A stretch of 25,771 nt of DNA from JABDJZ01 sp047611125 (lineage in GTDB: Bacteria; Bacteroidota; Rhodothermia; Rhodothermales; UBA10348), in contig JBLFXH010000013.1 in assembly GCA_047611125.1 (NCBI GenBank), positions 1 to 25,771 on the forward strand, read 5' to 3'. A program made the position numbers and the translations under genes. A model generated the notes under the pieces. The model was not told the origin of the DNA. It worked only from the letters and a program-made list of their open reading frames with translations, and ran no database searches. This document shows, one piece after another, positions 8,111 to 16,223 of the stretch. The stretch's first letter is position 1. Every line of letters starts with the position of its first letter.

Positions 8111-9349
8111 TTACTCGTAACGAAGGGCGTCGATGGGTTCGGCATTTGCGGCAGACCAGGCTGGTGCCAGACCGAAGACGATTCCGACCGCCATGCAGAT
8201 GCCAAAGGCGAGCATGACAACTCCCGCTCCCAACTCTGCGGGGAGGATGGTTCGGACTAACAGGAAGACGGGAATTGAGAGGAGCACTCCGACCACGCCA
8301 CCCAGGAGGCTCACGGCCACGGCCTCAATCAGGAACTGGAGAAGGATGGTCCGCCGCTTGGCACCGACCGCCTTCCGAATTCCAATCTCGCGGGTACGCT
8401 CCTTCACCGAGACGAACATGATGTTCATGACACCGATGCCGCCTACCAATAGAGATAGTCCCGTTAGAAATATGCCTATGCCGTAGATGGCTGCCTTGAC
8501 AGGTTCAACAGCGGCGCGAATTGAGCCGGACTCGTTAATCTCAAAGTTATTGGACTCGGCTGCGTCCAGCTTTCTCGCGACACGGACTATGCCAGTCAGT
8601 TCATCTTTGGCATCCTCCACGGAGTAGGTTTCGTCGACCTTCACCTGCACGGACACGTCCCGATTCCGCGTACCATATTCGGCCTTGAATGCTCCAAATG
8701 GGATGCGGACCTGCCAGTCAAAACCGGACGCCCCCTGAGACCCACTGCCCTCTCGCAGACCAATGCCTACAACGCGATACTTGGTGCCTCCCAGCCTCAT
8801 CTCCTTGCCGATCGGGTCCTCGACGGGGAACAGCTGCAAGGCAATCTCTGCGCCTATAACCGCCACTCGCCTTGCGGCGCGATCATCCAGTTCGGAGAAA
8901 AAGGAGCCGTCCTGAAGCTCGACCTCGTGGACATTGGGATACGATGCCGAAACACCGTTCACTACCACTCCGCGCGGCAGTACACGCCCTTGATACTTGG
9001 CGCCGCGGAAGGTTTTTACTACGGTCGTGATGCCCGCCGCCGAATTGGAGCGCTTCGCCACGACATCGCCGACTTCCTCTGTCATCCGCGGCCGATTGAT
9101 GAACTCCCACCATTTGGTGTTAGGCCCCTGAATCCAGGGCATACGTTCGATATAGACGACGTCGGTGCCGAGTTCGGCCATATTCTCGTCGAACTGACCT
9201 TCGATGCCGGATACGACCGTGGCCATAGCGGTCACGGAGACAATGCCGATGATGATGCCGAGCGTTGTCAACAACGTTCGGAGCTTGTTGACACGGATGG
9301 CACGGAGGGCTATTCGCAGGCCCTCGACCACTTCAAATAGGAATCCAGA
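8111..9349 (-). CDS. MacB/FtsX-type ABC transporter permease (first of pair)
   Basis: Paralogue of the following gene, with the same plan: N-terminal helix (LLTTLGIIIGIVSVTAMATV), periplasmic MacB_PCD domain, then three C-terminal helices with TREIGIRKAVGAKRRTI and the closing PIDALRYE. The only upstream ATG is at 9469 and gives an unlikely 40-residue polar extension. That start would also leave only 8 bp to the divergent DUF5989 gene. I therefore prefer the in-frame GTG at 9349 (VSGFLFEVVEGLRIALRAI...), which gives 412 residues; this is a judgement, not proof. No ATP-binding subunit is adjacent. The two permeases and rpiA are almost contiguous and probably one transcript. Confidence 0.88.
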   Translation of the reverse strand, partial: SGFLFEVVEGLRIALRAIRVNKLRTLLTTLGIIIGIVSVTAMATVVSGIEGQFDENMAELGTDVVYIERMPWIQGPNTKWWEFINRPRMTEEVGDVVAKRSNSAAGITTVVKTFRGAKYQGRVLPRGVVVNGVSASYPNVHEVELQDGSFFSELDDRAARRVAVIGAEIALQLFPVEDPIGKEMRLGGTKYRVVGIGLREGSGSQGASGFDWQVRIPFGAFKAEYGTRNRDVSVQVKVDETYSVEDAKDELTGIVRVARKLDAAESNNFEINESGSIRAAVEPVKAAIYGIGIFLTGLSLLVGGIGVMNIMFVSVKERTREIGIRKAVGAKRRTILLQFLIEAVAVSLLGGVVGVLLSIPVFLLVRTILPAELGAGVVMLAFGICMAVGIVFGLAPAWSAANAEPIDALRYE

Positions 9350-9477
9350 CACGGAGGGAGGAGTTGGATCTGTGGGCGAAAATATTTGGTCTGTACGCAG
9401 TGTTTCCGCCACTGTTGCGGTGGGCTTTGGAACCTGCCCTTTGTCGAGGCATCCCAACCGGAAACACACAGTTCCTC

Positions 9478-9636
9478 ATGGGCAAACTCCACATCATGCG
9501 CGAATTCTGGTCCTTCCTGAGGGTCCGGAAGAAATACTGGCTGGCCCCTATCGCGGTCGTATTGGTGCTCTTGAGCGTGATCATCGTGGCCGCCCAGGGA
9601 TCGGCGTTGGCCCCGTTCATCTACGCGCTCTTCTAG
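9478..9636 (+). CDS. DUF5989 family small membrane protein
   Basis: A 52-residue protein read from ATG 9478 (or 46 residues from ATG 9496). It has a basic, aromatic N-terminal stretch (REFWSFLRVRKKYW), one membrane helix (LAPIAVVLVLLSVIIVAAQ), and the ending GSALAPFIYALF. This combination of an FLRxRKK(Y/W)W stretch, a helix and a terminal (S)A(L/V)APFIYxLF is what I recognise as DUF5989, a tiny family often next to SxtJ and carbamoyltransferase genes in O-antigen/secondary-metabolite clusters. Here it stands alone, divergent from the ABC permeases and convergent with the GNAT gene, 6 bp away. An upstream in-frame ATG at 9364 would add 38 residues without family character. Confidence 0.8.
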   Translation: MGKLHIMREFWSFLRVRKKYWLAPIAVVLVLLSVIIVAAQGSALAPFIYALF

Positions 9637-9642
9637 GACCGT

Positions 9643-10077
9643 CTACAGCGATGTCTCGAAGCGAATCCGGAAGTCCTCGTAGGTCCGGTTGAAATCCGCC
9701 TCGGTGATCCTGAAGCCGCGTTTTAGGCCCAGGACGGCCATGCCCGGATGCTTGTTCGGAAACGTGTCGTAGGCGAAACGCCGATAGCCCGAGGCGCGCG
9801 CGTACGCGATCATCTGATCCATCAGTGCCACGGCAATGCCTTGGTTACGCCAGGCAGGCAGCACCCCGCCTTTCGCGGAATAATAGACCATGCGGTTCTG
9901 GCGATAGCCCAGCTTGAAGCCCACGGGCTGACCCTCGATCTCGGCCAACAGCATCAGAAGGTCTCCGCGATCAAAGCTGTTGATGATCCGCTTCTCGCCG
10001 AATATCTCCCGGTTCATGCGGTCGATGATGGCCAGATCATCGATGCCCAGCCGGCGGATGTTAACCTCCGAACTCAC
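9643..10077 (-). CDS. GNAT family N-acetyltransferase
   Basis: A 144-residue single-domain GCN5-related acetyltransferase. The central strand VGFKLGYRQNRMVYYSAKGGVLPAWR leads into the acetyl-CoA pyrophosphate-binding loop RNQGIAVAL (R77, Q79, G80, A82), which follows the (Q/R)xxGx(G/A) rule. It is followed by the helix MDQMIAYARASGYRRF and the motif-B segment FPNKHPGMAVLGLKRGF. The substrate amine cannot be told from sequence. Its ATG overlaps the TGA of the upstream helicase gene by 4 bp (ATGA), indicating translational coupling. This makes it the second gene of a two-gene operon. Confidence 0.9.
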   Translation of the reverse strand: MSSEVNIRRLGIDDLAIIDRMNREIFGEKRIINSFDRGDLLMLLAEIEGQPVGFKLGYRQNRMVYYSAKGGVLPAWRNQGIAVALMDQMIAYARASGYRRFAYDTFPNKHPGMAVLGLKRGFRITEADFNRTYEDFRIRFETSL

Positions 10078-12083
10078 GTGCCTGCTTCGGGAAGGAGTCC
10101 GACAGTGGTTTCATCCACCAGTGACCAGGGCTCCAGGAGAGCCTGAGGGACATCGGCCACAAAACGGCTTGGGCTGGTGAGAAACTGGCCTTGGTACCGG
10201 CGATACTGAACGGATGGATAGGTCACAAACAAGTGATCGGCGGCCCGCGTGACGGCTACGTAGAACAGGCGCAGCTCCTCGTCCACCTCCTCATCGGACT
10301 TGACCGAGTAGCTGGACGGAAGTACGCCCTCGAGTGCGTGAATGATAAATACAGCCTTGAACTCGAGTCCCTTGGCAGAGTGAATGGTCGACAGGACCAA
10401 GGGCGCCTCGTCCTCCGTCATCGGGTCAACGTCTAGCGCCGAAAGCTCGATGGGATCTAGCGCAAGGGATGACAGCATGGTGGCCCGATCGGTGAAACTC
10501 TCCACCACCGAGATCAGGTGCTCAAGATCCTGCTCACGCTTGGGGTAGTCCTCATAGTACACCCGCTTGAGCACGGGTCCGTAGTACTCGAGCACGGCCT
10601 CGACCTGTTGCCCGAGCGTTTTCTTGCCACCGTTCAGTGACCGGATAAGGTTGAAGAGGGCGGTCAGCGACTCGGCGTACTTCGGGGACCAGGGCTTTTC
10701 CTTCAGCTGTAGGGGATCGTCTCCTGACTCCAGAATCCAGGCCACGATCTGCCCCGCCGTCTTGGGACCGATGCCCTCCAGGAGTTGGAGAACGCGATTC
10801 CAGGATATGGCATCCTGGGGGTTCTCGAGAATCCGGATGTGGGCAACCACGTCCTTGACGTGCGCGGCCTCGCTCAGCTTCAGACCCCCGTATTTCACGA
10901 AAGGGATGTTTCGCCGGTTGAGCTCCACCTCCAGGTCATAGGAGTTGAAGCCACTCCGGAAGAGCACCGCCGTGTCCTTGAGCGGGATGTTCTGCTCGCG
11001 CAAATCCAGAATCATCTGACAGACAAACCGGCTCTCGTACCGATCATCCGGGGCCGTCACCAGTGCCGGCAGATCACCCGCTCCGCGCTCGGTGAAAAGC
11101 TCCTTGTCGAACTTGTGCCGGGCCTGCTTGATCACATGGTTGGCAAGGTCCAGAATCCTCTGAGTTGAGCGGTAATTGTGCTCGAGCTTCTGCACCCGCG
11201 TCCCTGGGAATTCCTCCGGGAAGGCCAGGATGTTGCGGAAATCAGCGCCGCGGAATCTATAAATACTCTGGGCGTCGTCGCCCACGGCCATCACGTTTCC
11301 GTGCACGGCCGTGAACGCCTTGACCAATCTAGCCTGCAGGCGATTGGTGTCCTGGTACTCATCCACCAGCACGTGCTCACAATTGCCTGAAACCAGCTTG
11401 TGAACTTCAGGTGCTTCGGCGAACAACTCTAGCGTTCGCATTAGCAGGTCATCGTAGTCCATCAACCCGTGGTCCCGCTTGAACTTCCCAAAGTGGCGGA
11501 ACAGGTTCTCCAGATCTTGAGCGTGGGGAACGAACTGCGGGTAGTCAGACTCCAGGATTTCGTGGAGTGGCGTGTCGCGATTGACCACCGACGAGAACAT
11601 GGACTGGATGGTCCGCTTCCTGGGAAACCGGTCCCGCTTGTTCAACTCGAGTCGTCCGCGCAGAACGTCAATGACGTCGGAGGAGTCCGAGGAATCCAGG
11701 ATGGTGAAGTTGTTCGGGAAGCCGATACGCGTAGCGTGCCGGCGCAGGATTCCGAGGCAGAACGAGTGGAACGTGCCGCCGTGAACTCGTTGACACCGAC
11801 CGTCTAGGAGACCGGATGCTCGCGCCAGCATTTCCCTTGACGAGCGCCGGGTAAACGTCAGGAGGGCGATTCGTTCAGGAGCGACGCCAGATTCTACGAG
11901 GTACGCCAATCGATAGACGAGCGTCCGGGTCTTGCCCGTCCCCGCCCCAGCAACCACGAGAATCGGTCCACCGGGCGCCGTCGCGGCGGCCAACTGCTGC
12001 GGATTGAGTTCCTCGCCGTATTCGATCTGGTAGTTGACTACCGCTTCGGCCGGATCCCTGCGAAGTACGAACTGACGTGCCAT
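10074..12083 (-). CDS. UvrD/PcrA/Rep-type superfamily 1 DNA helicase
   Basis: ATP-dependent 3'-5' DNA helicase of the UvrD/Rep family, 669 residues, acting in nucleotide-excision repair, replication restart or removal of recombination filaments. Motifs in order: Q-motif and start of 1A (LNPQQLAAATAPGG), Walker A GAGTGKT at 46-52, TFHSFC, Walker B DEYQDTN at 241-247, and motif III GDDAQSIYRFRGA at 268-280. C-terminal motifs are the EHNYRS segment, STIHSAKGLEF (motif V) and LRLFYVAVTRA (motif VI). It is slightly shorter than E. coli UvrD (720), lacking the C-terminal Tudor-like tail. UvrD, PcrA and Rep cannot be distinguished here. It is divergent from parA across 163 bp. Confidence 0.93.
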   Translation of the reverse strand: MARQFVLRRDPAEAVVNYQIEYGEELNPQQLAAATAPGGPILVVAGAGTGKTRTLVYRLAYLVESGVAPERIALLTFTRRSSREMLARASGLLDGRCQRVHGGTFHSFCLGILRRHATRIGFPNNFTILDSSDSSDVIDVLRGRLELNKRDRFPRKRTIQSMFSSVVNRDTPLHEILESDYPQFVPHAQDLENLFRHFGKFKRDHGLMDYDDLLMRTLELFAEAPEVHKLVSGNCEHVLVDEYQDTNRLQARLVKAFTAVHGNVMAVGDDAQSIYRFRGADFRNILAFPEEFPGTRVQKLEHNYRSTQRILDLANHVIKQARHKFDKELFTERGAGDLPALVTAPDDRYESRFVCQMILDLREQNIPLKDTAVLFRSGFNSYDLEVELNRRNIPFVKYGGLKLSEAAHVKDVVAHIRILENPQDAISWNRVLQLLEGIGPKTAGQIVAWILESGDDPLQLKEKPWSPKYAESLTALFNLIRSLNGGKKTLGQQVEAVLEYYGPVLKRVYYEDYPKREQDLEHLISVVESFTDRATMLSSLALDPIELSALDVDPMTEDEAPLVLSTIHSAKGLEFKAVFIIHALEGVLPSSYSVKSDEEVDEELRLFYVAVTRAADHLFVTYPSVQYRRYQGQFLTSPSRFVADVPQALLEPWSLVDETTVGLLPEAGT

Positions 12084-12130
12084 GATCTGAGGGTTGGCCT
12101 GCTAACTAACGGGCTGGGCGAAGGGTTCGT

Positions 12131-12142
12131 CACACATGTGTG
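12131..12142. promoter_or_regulatory. 12-bp perfect palindrome between uvrD-like gene and parA
   Basis: CACACATGTGTG is a perfect palindrome in the 163-bp divergent intergenic region, about 48 bp upstream of the helicase start and 110 bp upstream of parA. Its position suits a dimeric-repressor operator, but no regulator is known for it. It is not a parS site. Confidence 0.35.
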
Positions 12143-12173
12143 GACATCTTGATGATGAGTTTGCCGTCTTGAA

Positions 12174-12196
12174 TGGGTCCGCAGGTAGCAGACCCA
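12174..12196. repeat. inverted repeat upstream of parA
   Basis: TGGGTC and GACCCA (6 bp, perfect) flank an 11-nt loop, about 54 bp before the parA start. A third copy of GACCCA lies near 12228. It could be an operator (ParA or ParB autoregulation is common) or a hairpin in the parA leader; the function is not shown. Confidence 0.3.
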
Positions 12197-12249
12197 ACGA
12201 CGCGTCTGTACCTTGGTGATAGACACGAGACCCAGGTAATAGAGGTTTG

Positions 12250-13074
12250 ATGGGAAAGGTCATCGCGATTGCGAATCAGAAAGGCGGTGTCGGCAAGACG
12301 ACAACCGCGATCAACCTGGCCACTTCGCTTGCTGCGGTGGAGCGCTCCACCCTGCTCGTTGATTTCGATCCGCAGGCCAACTGCTCGTCAGGCGTTGGAA
12401 TTGACCCGCGAACCGTCACAGCATCCAGTTACGAGATTCTGGTCGGGTCTGTGTCCTTTGAGGATGCGATTCGAACCACCGAGATGCCGTTTCTGGACCT
12501 CGTGCCCAGCCACATCAATCTGGTGGGCGCGGAAATCGAAATGGTTGATGTGCCGGATCGAGAACGCATTCTTCGGAACGCGATGCAGCCGATCAAGGAG
12601 CGCTATGACTTCATCATCATCGACTGCCCTCCGTCCCTTGGGCTGCTGACACTGAACGCGCTCACCGCCTCGGACTCCGTTCTCATTCCGGTTCAGGCAG
12701 AATATTTTGCGCTCGAGGGTCTCGGACAGCTTCTGAATACCATCAAGTTGGTGCGGCAGCATCTGAATGAGGAGCTCGACATCGAGGGGGTCCTGGTGAC
12801 CATGTTTGATGTCCGGCTTCGGCTCGCCAATCAGGTGGCTGGCGAGCTGCGCCGCTATTTCGGGGACAAGGTGTTCAACACCCTGATCCAGCGAAACGTC
12901 CGGGTTTCTGAGGCCCCCAGTTTCGGCCGGCCGGTTCTGCTCTACGATGCCACAAGCGTCGGAGCCCGTAATTACATAGCGCTCGCCCGCGAGGTCCTCG
13001 GCAGGCAGTTGCACGGCACCGAAGACGTACCGACTGATGTTGGTGCCTTCTCGGCTGGCGATGGCCACGTATAA
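12250..13074 (+). CDS. parA: chromosome-partitioning ATPase ParA (Soj)
   Basis: A 274-residue Walker-type ParA/Soj ATPase that binds DNA non-specifically in its ATP dimer form and, with ParB-parS, segregates replication origins. The deviant Walker A KGGVGKTTT (residues 10-18, with the signature lysine two residues before the GK) is followed by the DFDPQANCSSGVG switch and DCPPSLGLLTLNAL (Walker B). The short N-terminus, with no HTH, marks a chromosomal type Ib-like ParA. A TTG at 12247 lies just before ATG 12250; I use the ATG. An AGAGG stretch sits 4-5 nt upstream, an unusual ribosome-binding sequence for this genome. It is followed by parB after 11 bp. Confidence 0.95.
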   Translation: MGKVIAIANQKGGVGKTTTAINLATSLAAVERSTLLVDFDPQANCSSGVGIDPRTVTASSYEILVGSVSFEDAIRTTEMPFLDLVPSHINLVGAEIEMVDVPDRERILRNAMQPIKERYDFIIIDCPPSLGLLTLNALTASDSVLIPVQAEYFALEGLGQLLNTIKLVRQHLNEELDIEGVLVTMFDVRLRLANQVAGELRRYFGDKVFNTLIQRNVRVSEAPSFGRPVLLYDATSVGARNYIALAREVLGRQLHGTEDVPTDVGAFSAGDGHV

Positions 13075-13085
13075 CGCCCGGAAAG

Positions 13086-14012
13086 ATGGCTAAAGGAAAA
13101 GCAGTACTTGGGCGCGGACTGGGCGCCCTTCTCCCCGATAATGAGGAATCGGCGGCACCGTCATTCGCCTCGAGGCGCCTCTATGACTTCAAGGACCGCG
13201 CTCGCCCGGGATCGATTTCGGAAGTGAGGCTGGACCAGATTGCATCCAATCCCTATCAGCCCCGCACGGCGTTCGATGAGGTAGCGTTGGCCGAATTGGC
13301 GAGTTCAATTGAACAACTCGGCATCATACAGCCAGTGACCGTGCGGACGCGCGGTGACGACTCTTTTGAGCTCATTTCGGGGGAGCGACGCCTCCGAGCC
13401 GCCAAGCTCGCAGGCCTAAAGACCATTCCTGCCTTTGTCCGTGAGGCTGATACCGAGGCCATGCTGGAAATGGCCATCGTCGAGAATGTCCAGCGCGAGG
13501 AACTCAATCCTATAGAGGTAGCGATGGGCTACCAGCGGCTGATTGACGAGTGTGATCTCACCCAGGAACAGGTGGGGACCAAGGTCGGCAAGGGTCGCGC
13601 GACTATAACCAACCTCCTTCGTCTGCTCAAGCTTCCCGCTACCGTCCAGGCGCATCTGCGAGATGGCGACATCACGATTGGGCACGCCCGGGCCCTGATT
13701 CCGATCGAAGACCAAGCCGTCCAGGAGGGCTTTGTGGCGGAAATCATGGAGCGCGGACTATCGGTTCGCGCCACCGAGGAGTTGGTCAAGAAGTGGCTGG
13801 CCGGCCCGGTTGAGACCCCCGAGCCCAAGATTCGGATCGAATCGCCTACACGGGACGAGATCGTACTCCGCAGCCTGACTGATCGTCTCCGGACTGGCCT
13901 GGGCACCAAGGTGGCCATCCGGCCTGCATCTGCTGGTGACGGCGGAAAGATCGAGATCGATTATTACTCGGCCGACGACCTGGAGCGTCTCATCGAACTG
14001 ATGGGCAATTGA
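13086..14012 (+). CDS. parB: chromosome-partitioning CTPase ParB (Spo0J/Noc family)
   Basis: A 308-residue ParB that loads at parS, spreads as a CTP-dependent clamp and stimulates ParA. The N-terminal LGRGLGALLP tail (8-17) contains the arginine finger region typical of ParA-stimulating peptides. The ParB/Srx CTP-binding fold contains NPYQPR (55-60), GERRLRA (99-105) and ENVQREELNPIE (133-144). A helix-turn-helix parS reader spans about 157-182 (LTQEQVGTKVGKGRATITNLLRL). A C-terminal dimerisation domain ends near 308. It lies in one unit with parA and with the next gene, 1 bp away. I did not find a convincing parS in the window. Confidence 0.95.
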   Translation: MAKGKAVLGRGLGALLPDNEESAAPSFASRRLYDFKDRARPGSISEVRLDQIASNPYQPRTAFDEVALAELASSIEQLGIIQPVTVRTRGDDSFELISGERRLRAAKLAGLKTIPAFVREADTEAMLEMAIVENVQREELNPIEVAMGYQRLIDECDLTQEQVGTKVGKGRATITNLLRLLKLPATVQAHLRDGDITIGHARALIPIEDQAVQEGFVAEIMERGLSVRATEELVKKWLAGPVETPEPKIRIESPTRDEIVLRSLTDRLRTGLGTKVAIRPASAGDGGKIEIDYYSADDLERLIELMGN

Positions 14013-14013
14013 C

Positions 14014-14679
14014 GTGAGTCGGAGTCTGGGCGCGGCGTTGCTGGTGATGACCTGCCTCGTGGCCGTGCCTGACGTTGCCTCCTCGCAGACTGGAACTGCG
14101 CAGACTGGAACTGCGCAGAACCGAAACGCCCAAACCGGCCCTGACGACATCCCGCAACGCGTTCGTTCTCCTAAGGCCGCCCTTCTGCGGGCAAGCGTCT
14201 TTCCCGGTTGGGGCCAAGTCTATAACCGGCACTACCTCAAGGTGCCGATTCTCTACGCGGGGATCGGAGCCCTCGCCGTCTCAGCCATCCAGGCCAACAA
14301 AGACTACGTTCTCTACCGGAATGCCTTTCAATACAAGGCCTTCCAGGCAATCACAGACGAAGGGGAAGTCAATCCCGCCGCGCAGTTCCAAGCAGACTAT
14401 GACGAGCTTGCCGCTGCGCTCGGTCCGATTGCGAGCCCTTCCTTGGAGAGACACAGAGATAAGCTCAGGCGAAACAGGGACTTGTCCATTCTGGGAATCG
14501 GCGTTATTTGGGGCCTCGGAGTCCTGGATGCCTACGTGAGCGCACACCTGAGCAGTTTTGACGTAGGCGAGGACCTGACGCTGCGGGTCACGCCCAGACT
14601 TGCACCGGGATTCGCGCCGACTAGCCAGGGGAATGTGGCCTTGTCCGATCCGGGGCTCTCCCTGATCCTTTCCTGGTAG
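14014..14679 (+). CDS. DUF5683 domain membrane protein
   Basis: A 221-residue exported or membrane protein with a probable signal peptide (1-24) and a low-complexity Gln/Thr/Gly/Ala segment (25-40). The DUF5683 hallmark follows: SPKAALLRASVFPGWGQVYNRHYLKVPIL (split here: PGWGQVYN at 64-71, KVPILYAG next) and the NKDYVLYRNAFQYK segment. A second hydrophobic helix (SILGIGVIWGLGVLDAYVSAHL) follows near 170-190. The start is GTG at 14014, 1 bp after the parB stop, giving a parA-parB-DUF5683 operon. This placement is frequent in Bacteroidota-related genomes in my recollection. The function is unknown; an envelope role is inferred from its location. Confidence 0.85.
   Translation: MSRSLGAALLVMTCLVAVPDVASSQTGTAQTGTAQNRNAQTGPDDIPQRVRSPKAALLRASVFPGWGQVYNRHYLKVPILYAGIGALAVSAIQANKDYVLYRNAFQYKAFQAITDEGEVNPAAQFQADYDELAAALGPIASPSLERHRDKLRRNRDLSILGIGVIWGLGVLDAYVSAHLSSFDVGEDLTLRVTPRLAPGFAPTSQGNVALSDPGLSLILSW
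14086..14115 (+). repeat. two perfect tandem copies of a 15-bp unit inside the DUF5683 gene
   Basis: CAGACTGGAACTGCG occurs twice head to tail (14086-14100, 14101-14115), coding QTGTA twice. Two degenerate copies follow (to 14145, QNRNA and QTGPD). The unit is in frame, so copy-number change would alter only the linker after the signal peptide. Confidence 0.85.
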
Positions 14680-14752
14680 GATGGTGAAGGTCGGCGGGCC
14701 GGTGGCCGGGCGAGCCTAGAAAAAATATTCGCACCCGAATGTTACTCTTTTG

Positions 14753-14776
14753 TCACCCGTGGCGGCTGACGGGTGA
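14753..14776. repeat. 8-bp inverted repeat downstream of parAB-DUF5683
   Basis: TCACCCGT and ACGGGTGA pair perfectly around the loop GGCGGCTG. It lies 73 bp after the DUF5683 stop in the 269-bp gap before the palmitoyltransferase gene. There is no T-tract after it, so it is not a standard intrinsic terminator; operator or weak terminator are both possible. An A-rich stretch (about 14718-14730) lies just upstream. Confidence 0.4.
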
Positions 14777-14915
14777 TATCACCTCTTGATTTGCCCTGCA
14801 GTTCGAGTGGTACGGTCAGACGCGATTTTCGCATTCAGCGCAGAACACCGACGCTTCCAAGGTATTCTGAAACGCCTACCGTGCTTCTGGCACTAACATC
14901 GGCATTTCCACCCCA

Positions 14916-14931
14916 GCCGTCCGCAGACGGC
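14916..14931 (+). promoter_or_regulatory. leader hairpin before the serine palmitoyltransferase gene
   Basis: GCCGTC-CGCA-GACGGC forms a perfect 6-bp stem ending 17 nt before the ATG at 14949. It may influence translation start; no known riboswitch or protein-binding motif was recognised. The rest of the 14680-14948 gap shows no gene. Confidence 0.3.
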
Positions 14932-14948
14932 CGTTCAAATCCGACTAC

Positions 14949-16223
14949 ATGTCTCAGGGCACCGACCGATTGGAGGAGACAGCGGTTTCGCCAGCCGAAC
15001 CTTCACTGTTTGACAAGACCCATCGGTTTTTCGCACCCGATGGCCTGTATGCGCAGGTCAAAAATGCCGATCTATACCCCTACTTTCGCGCCATTGAGAA
15101 GAATGACGGCGCGCGCGCGCTGATTAATGGCCGCGAGGTCATTATGGCCGGGTCCAACAACTACCTGGGCTTGATGTCGGACCTGCGGGTCAAGGAGGCC
15201 GCCGTCAAGGCCATCGAGAAGTACGGAACCGGTTGCACGGGTAGCCGCTTCCTGAATGGCACGCTGGATATCCATATCGAGCTGGAGGAGCGCCTAGCTG
15301 CTTTCATGGGAAAGGAAGCCTGTGTCCTGTTCAGCACGGGCTACATGACCAATCAGGGCGTCCTTCAGTCGATGGCCGGCAAGGGCGACATCATCTTCAG
15401 CGACAAGGACAACCACGCCTGCATCGTGGCGGGGACTCAGGTCAGTCTGGCCGACACGTGGCGCTTTCGCCACAACGACATGGCCCACCTCAGGAAGATG
15501 TTGGAGCGGGCTGCGGCCGAGCGGCCCTCAGCCGGACGCTTCATCGTCACCGACGGGGTCTTCTCCATGAGTGGGGTCCTAGCCAAGGTGCCCGAGTTGG
15601 TAGACTTGGCAGAGGAATTTGGAGCGGCCTTAATGCTGGATGATGCTCACGCTGTAGGCGTCGTCGGCCCCGGCGGAAAAGGATCTGCGGCCCACTTTGG
15701 CCTCGCCGATAGGGTGCACATGATCACCGGGACGTTTTCGAAGAGCTTCGCCTCCCTCGGCGGGTTCTGCGTCGGAACCCACGACGTCATCGAATACATC
15801 CGCCATACCAGTTCGACCCACATCTTCAGCGCTTCGATGCCGCCGGCCAATGTGGCGACGGCCATCAAGTGCCTGGACATCCTGGAGACCGAGCCCGAGC
15901 GGGTTGAGCGCCTCTGGGAGATCTCGGACTACATGCGAGCAGGCTTTCGGACTCTTGGCTTCAATGTCTGGAGCAGTGAGTCACCGATCATTCCGGTAGT
16001 AGTGGGTGACCTCCAGACGTGTTTCCGGTTCTGGAAAGACCTCCTCGAGGAGGGCGTTTTCGTAAACGCCGTCGTACCTCCGGCCGTACCAAAGGGACAG
16101 TCGCTCATGCGAACTTCCTACATGGCCTCCCACACCAACGAGGACCTGGACTTCATTCTGGACGCCTTCCGGAAGATTGGCAAGAAGCACGGCGTTATCG
16201 GGACCAACGGAAAAAGTCACTGA
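14949..16223 (+). CDS. spt: serine palmitoyltransferase-like alpha-oxoamine synthase
   Basis: A 424-residue PLP enzyme of the alpha-oxoamine synthase family (SPT/KBL/BioF). It condenses serine with a fatty acyl-CoA or acyl-ACP to 3-ketosphinganine, the first step of sphingolipid synthesis. The PLP-stacking His is in DKDNHACIV (H156), the DDAHAVGV motif holds D231 and H234, and the Schiff-base lysine is K265 in TGTFSKSFASLGGF. The SKSFAS context, the extra N-terminal stretch (1-45) and the neighbours favour SPT over KBL or BioF; the exact substrate is inferred. Its TGA shares one base with the ATG of the next gene. Sphingolipids are characteristic of Bacteroidota and relatives. Confidence 0.85.
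   Translation: MSQGTDRLEETAVSPAEPSLFDKTHRFFAPDGLYAQVKNADLYPYFRAIEKNDGARALINGREVIMAGSNNYLGLMSDLRVKEAAVKAIEKYGTGCTGSRFLNGTLDIHIELEERLAAFMGKEACVLFSTGYMTNQGVLQSMAGKGDIIFSDKDNHACIVAGTQVSLADTWRFRHNDMAHLRKMLERAAAERPSAGRFIVTDGVFSMSGVLAKVPELVDLAEEFGAALMLDDAHAVGVVGPGGKGSAAHFGLADRVHMITGTFSKSFASLGGFCVGTHDVIEYIRHTSSTHIFSASMPPANVATAIKCLDILETEPERVERLWEISDYMRAGFRTLGFNVWSSESPIIPVVVGDLQTCFRFWKDLLEEGVFVNAVVPPAVPKGQSLMRTSYMASHTNEDLDFILDAFRKIGKKHGVIGTNGKSH

Noticed and set aside
9364..9477. 38-residue N-terminal extension of the DUF5989 protein
   Set aside because: It has no family character and would run through the promoter region shared with the divergent permease gene.
14931..14945. GTTCAAATCC, a T-loop-like sequence before spt
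   Set aside because: The flanking bases do not form a T-stem and no acceptor, D or anticodon arm can be drawn, so there is no tRNA.
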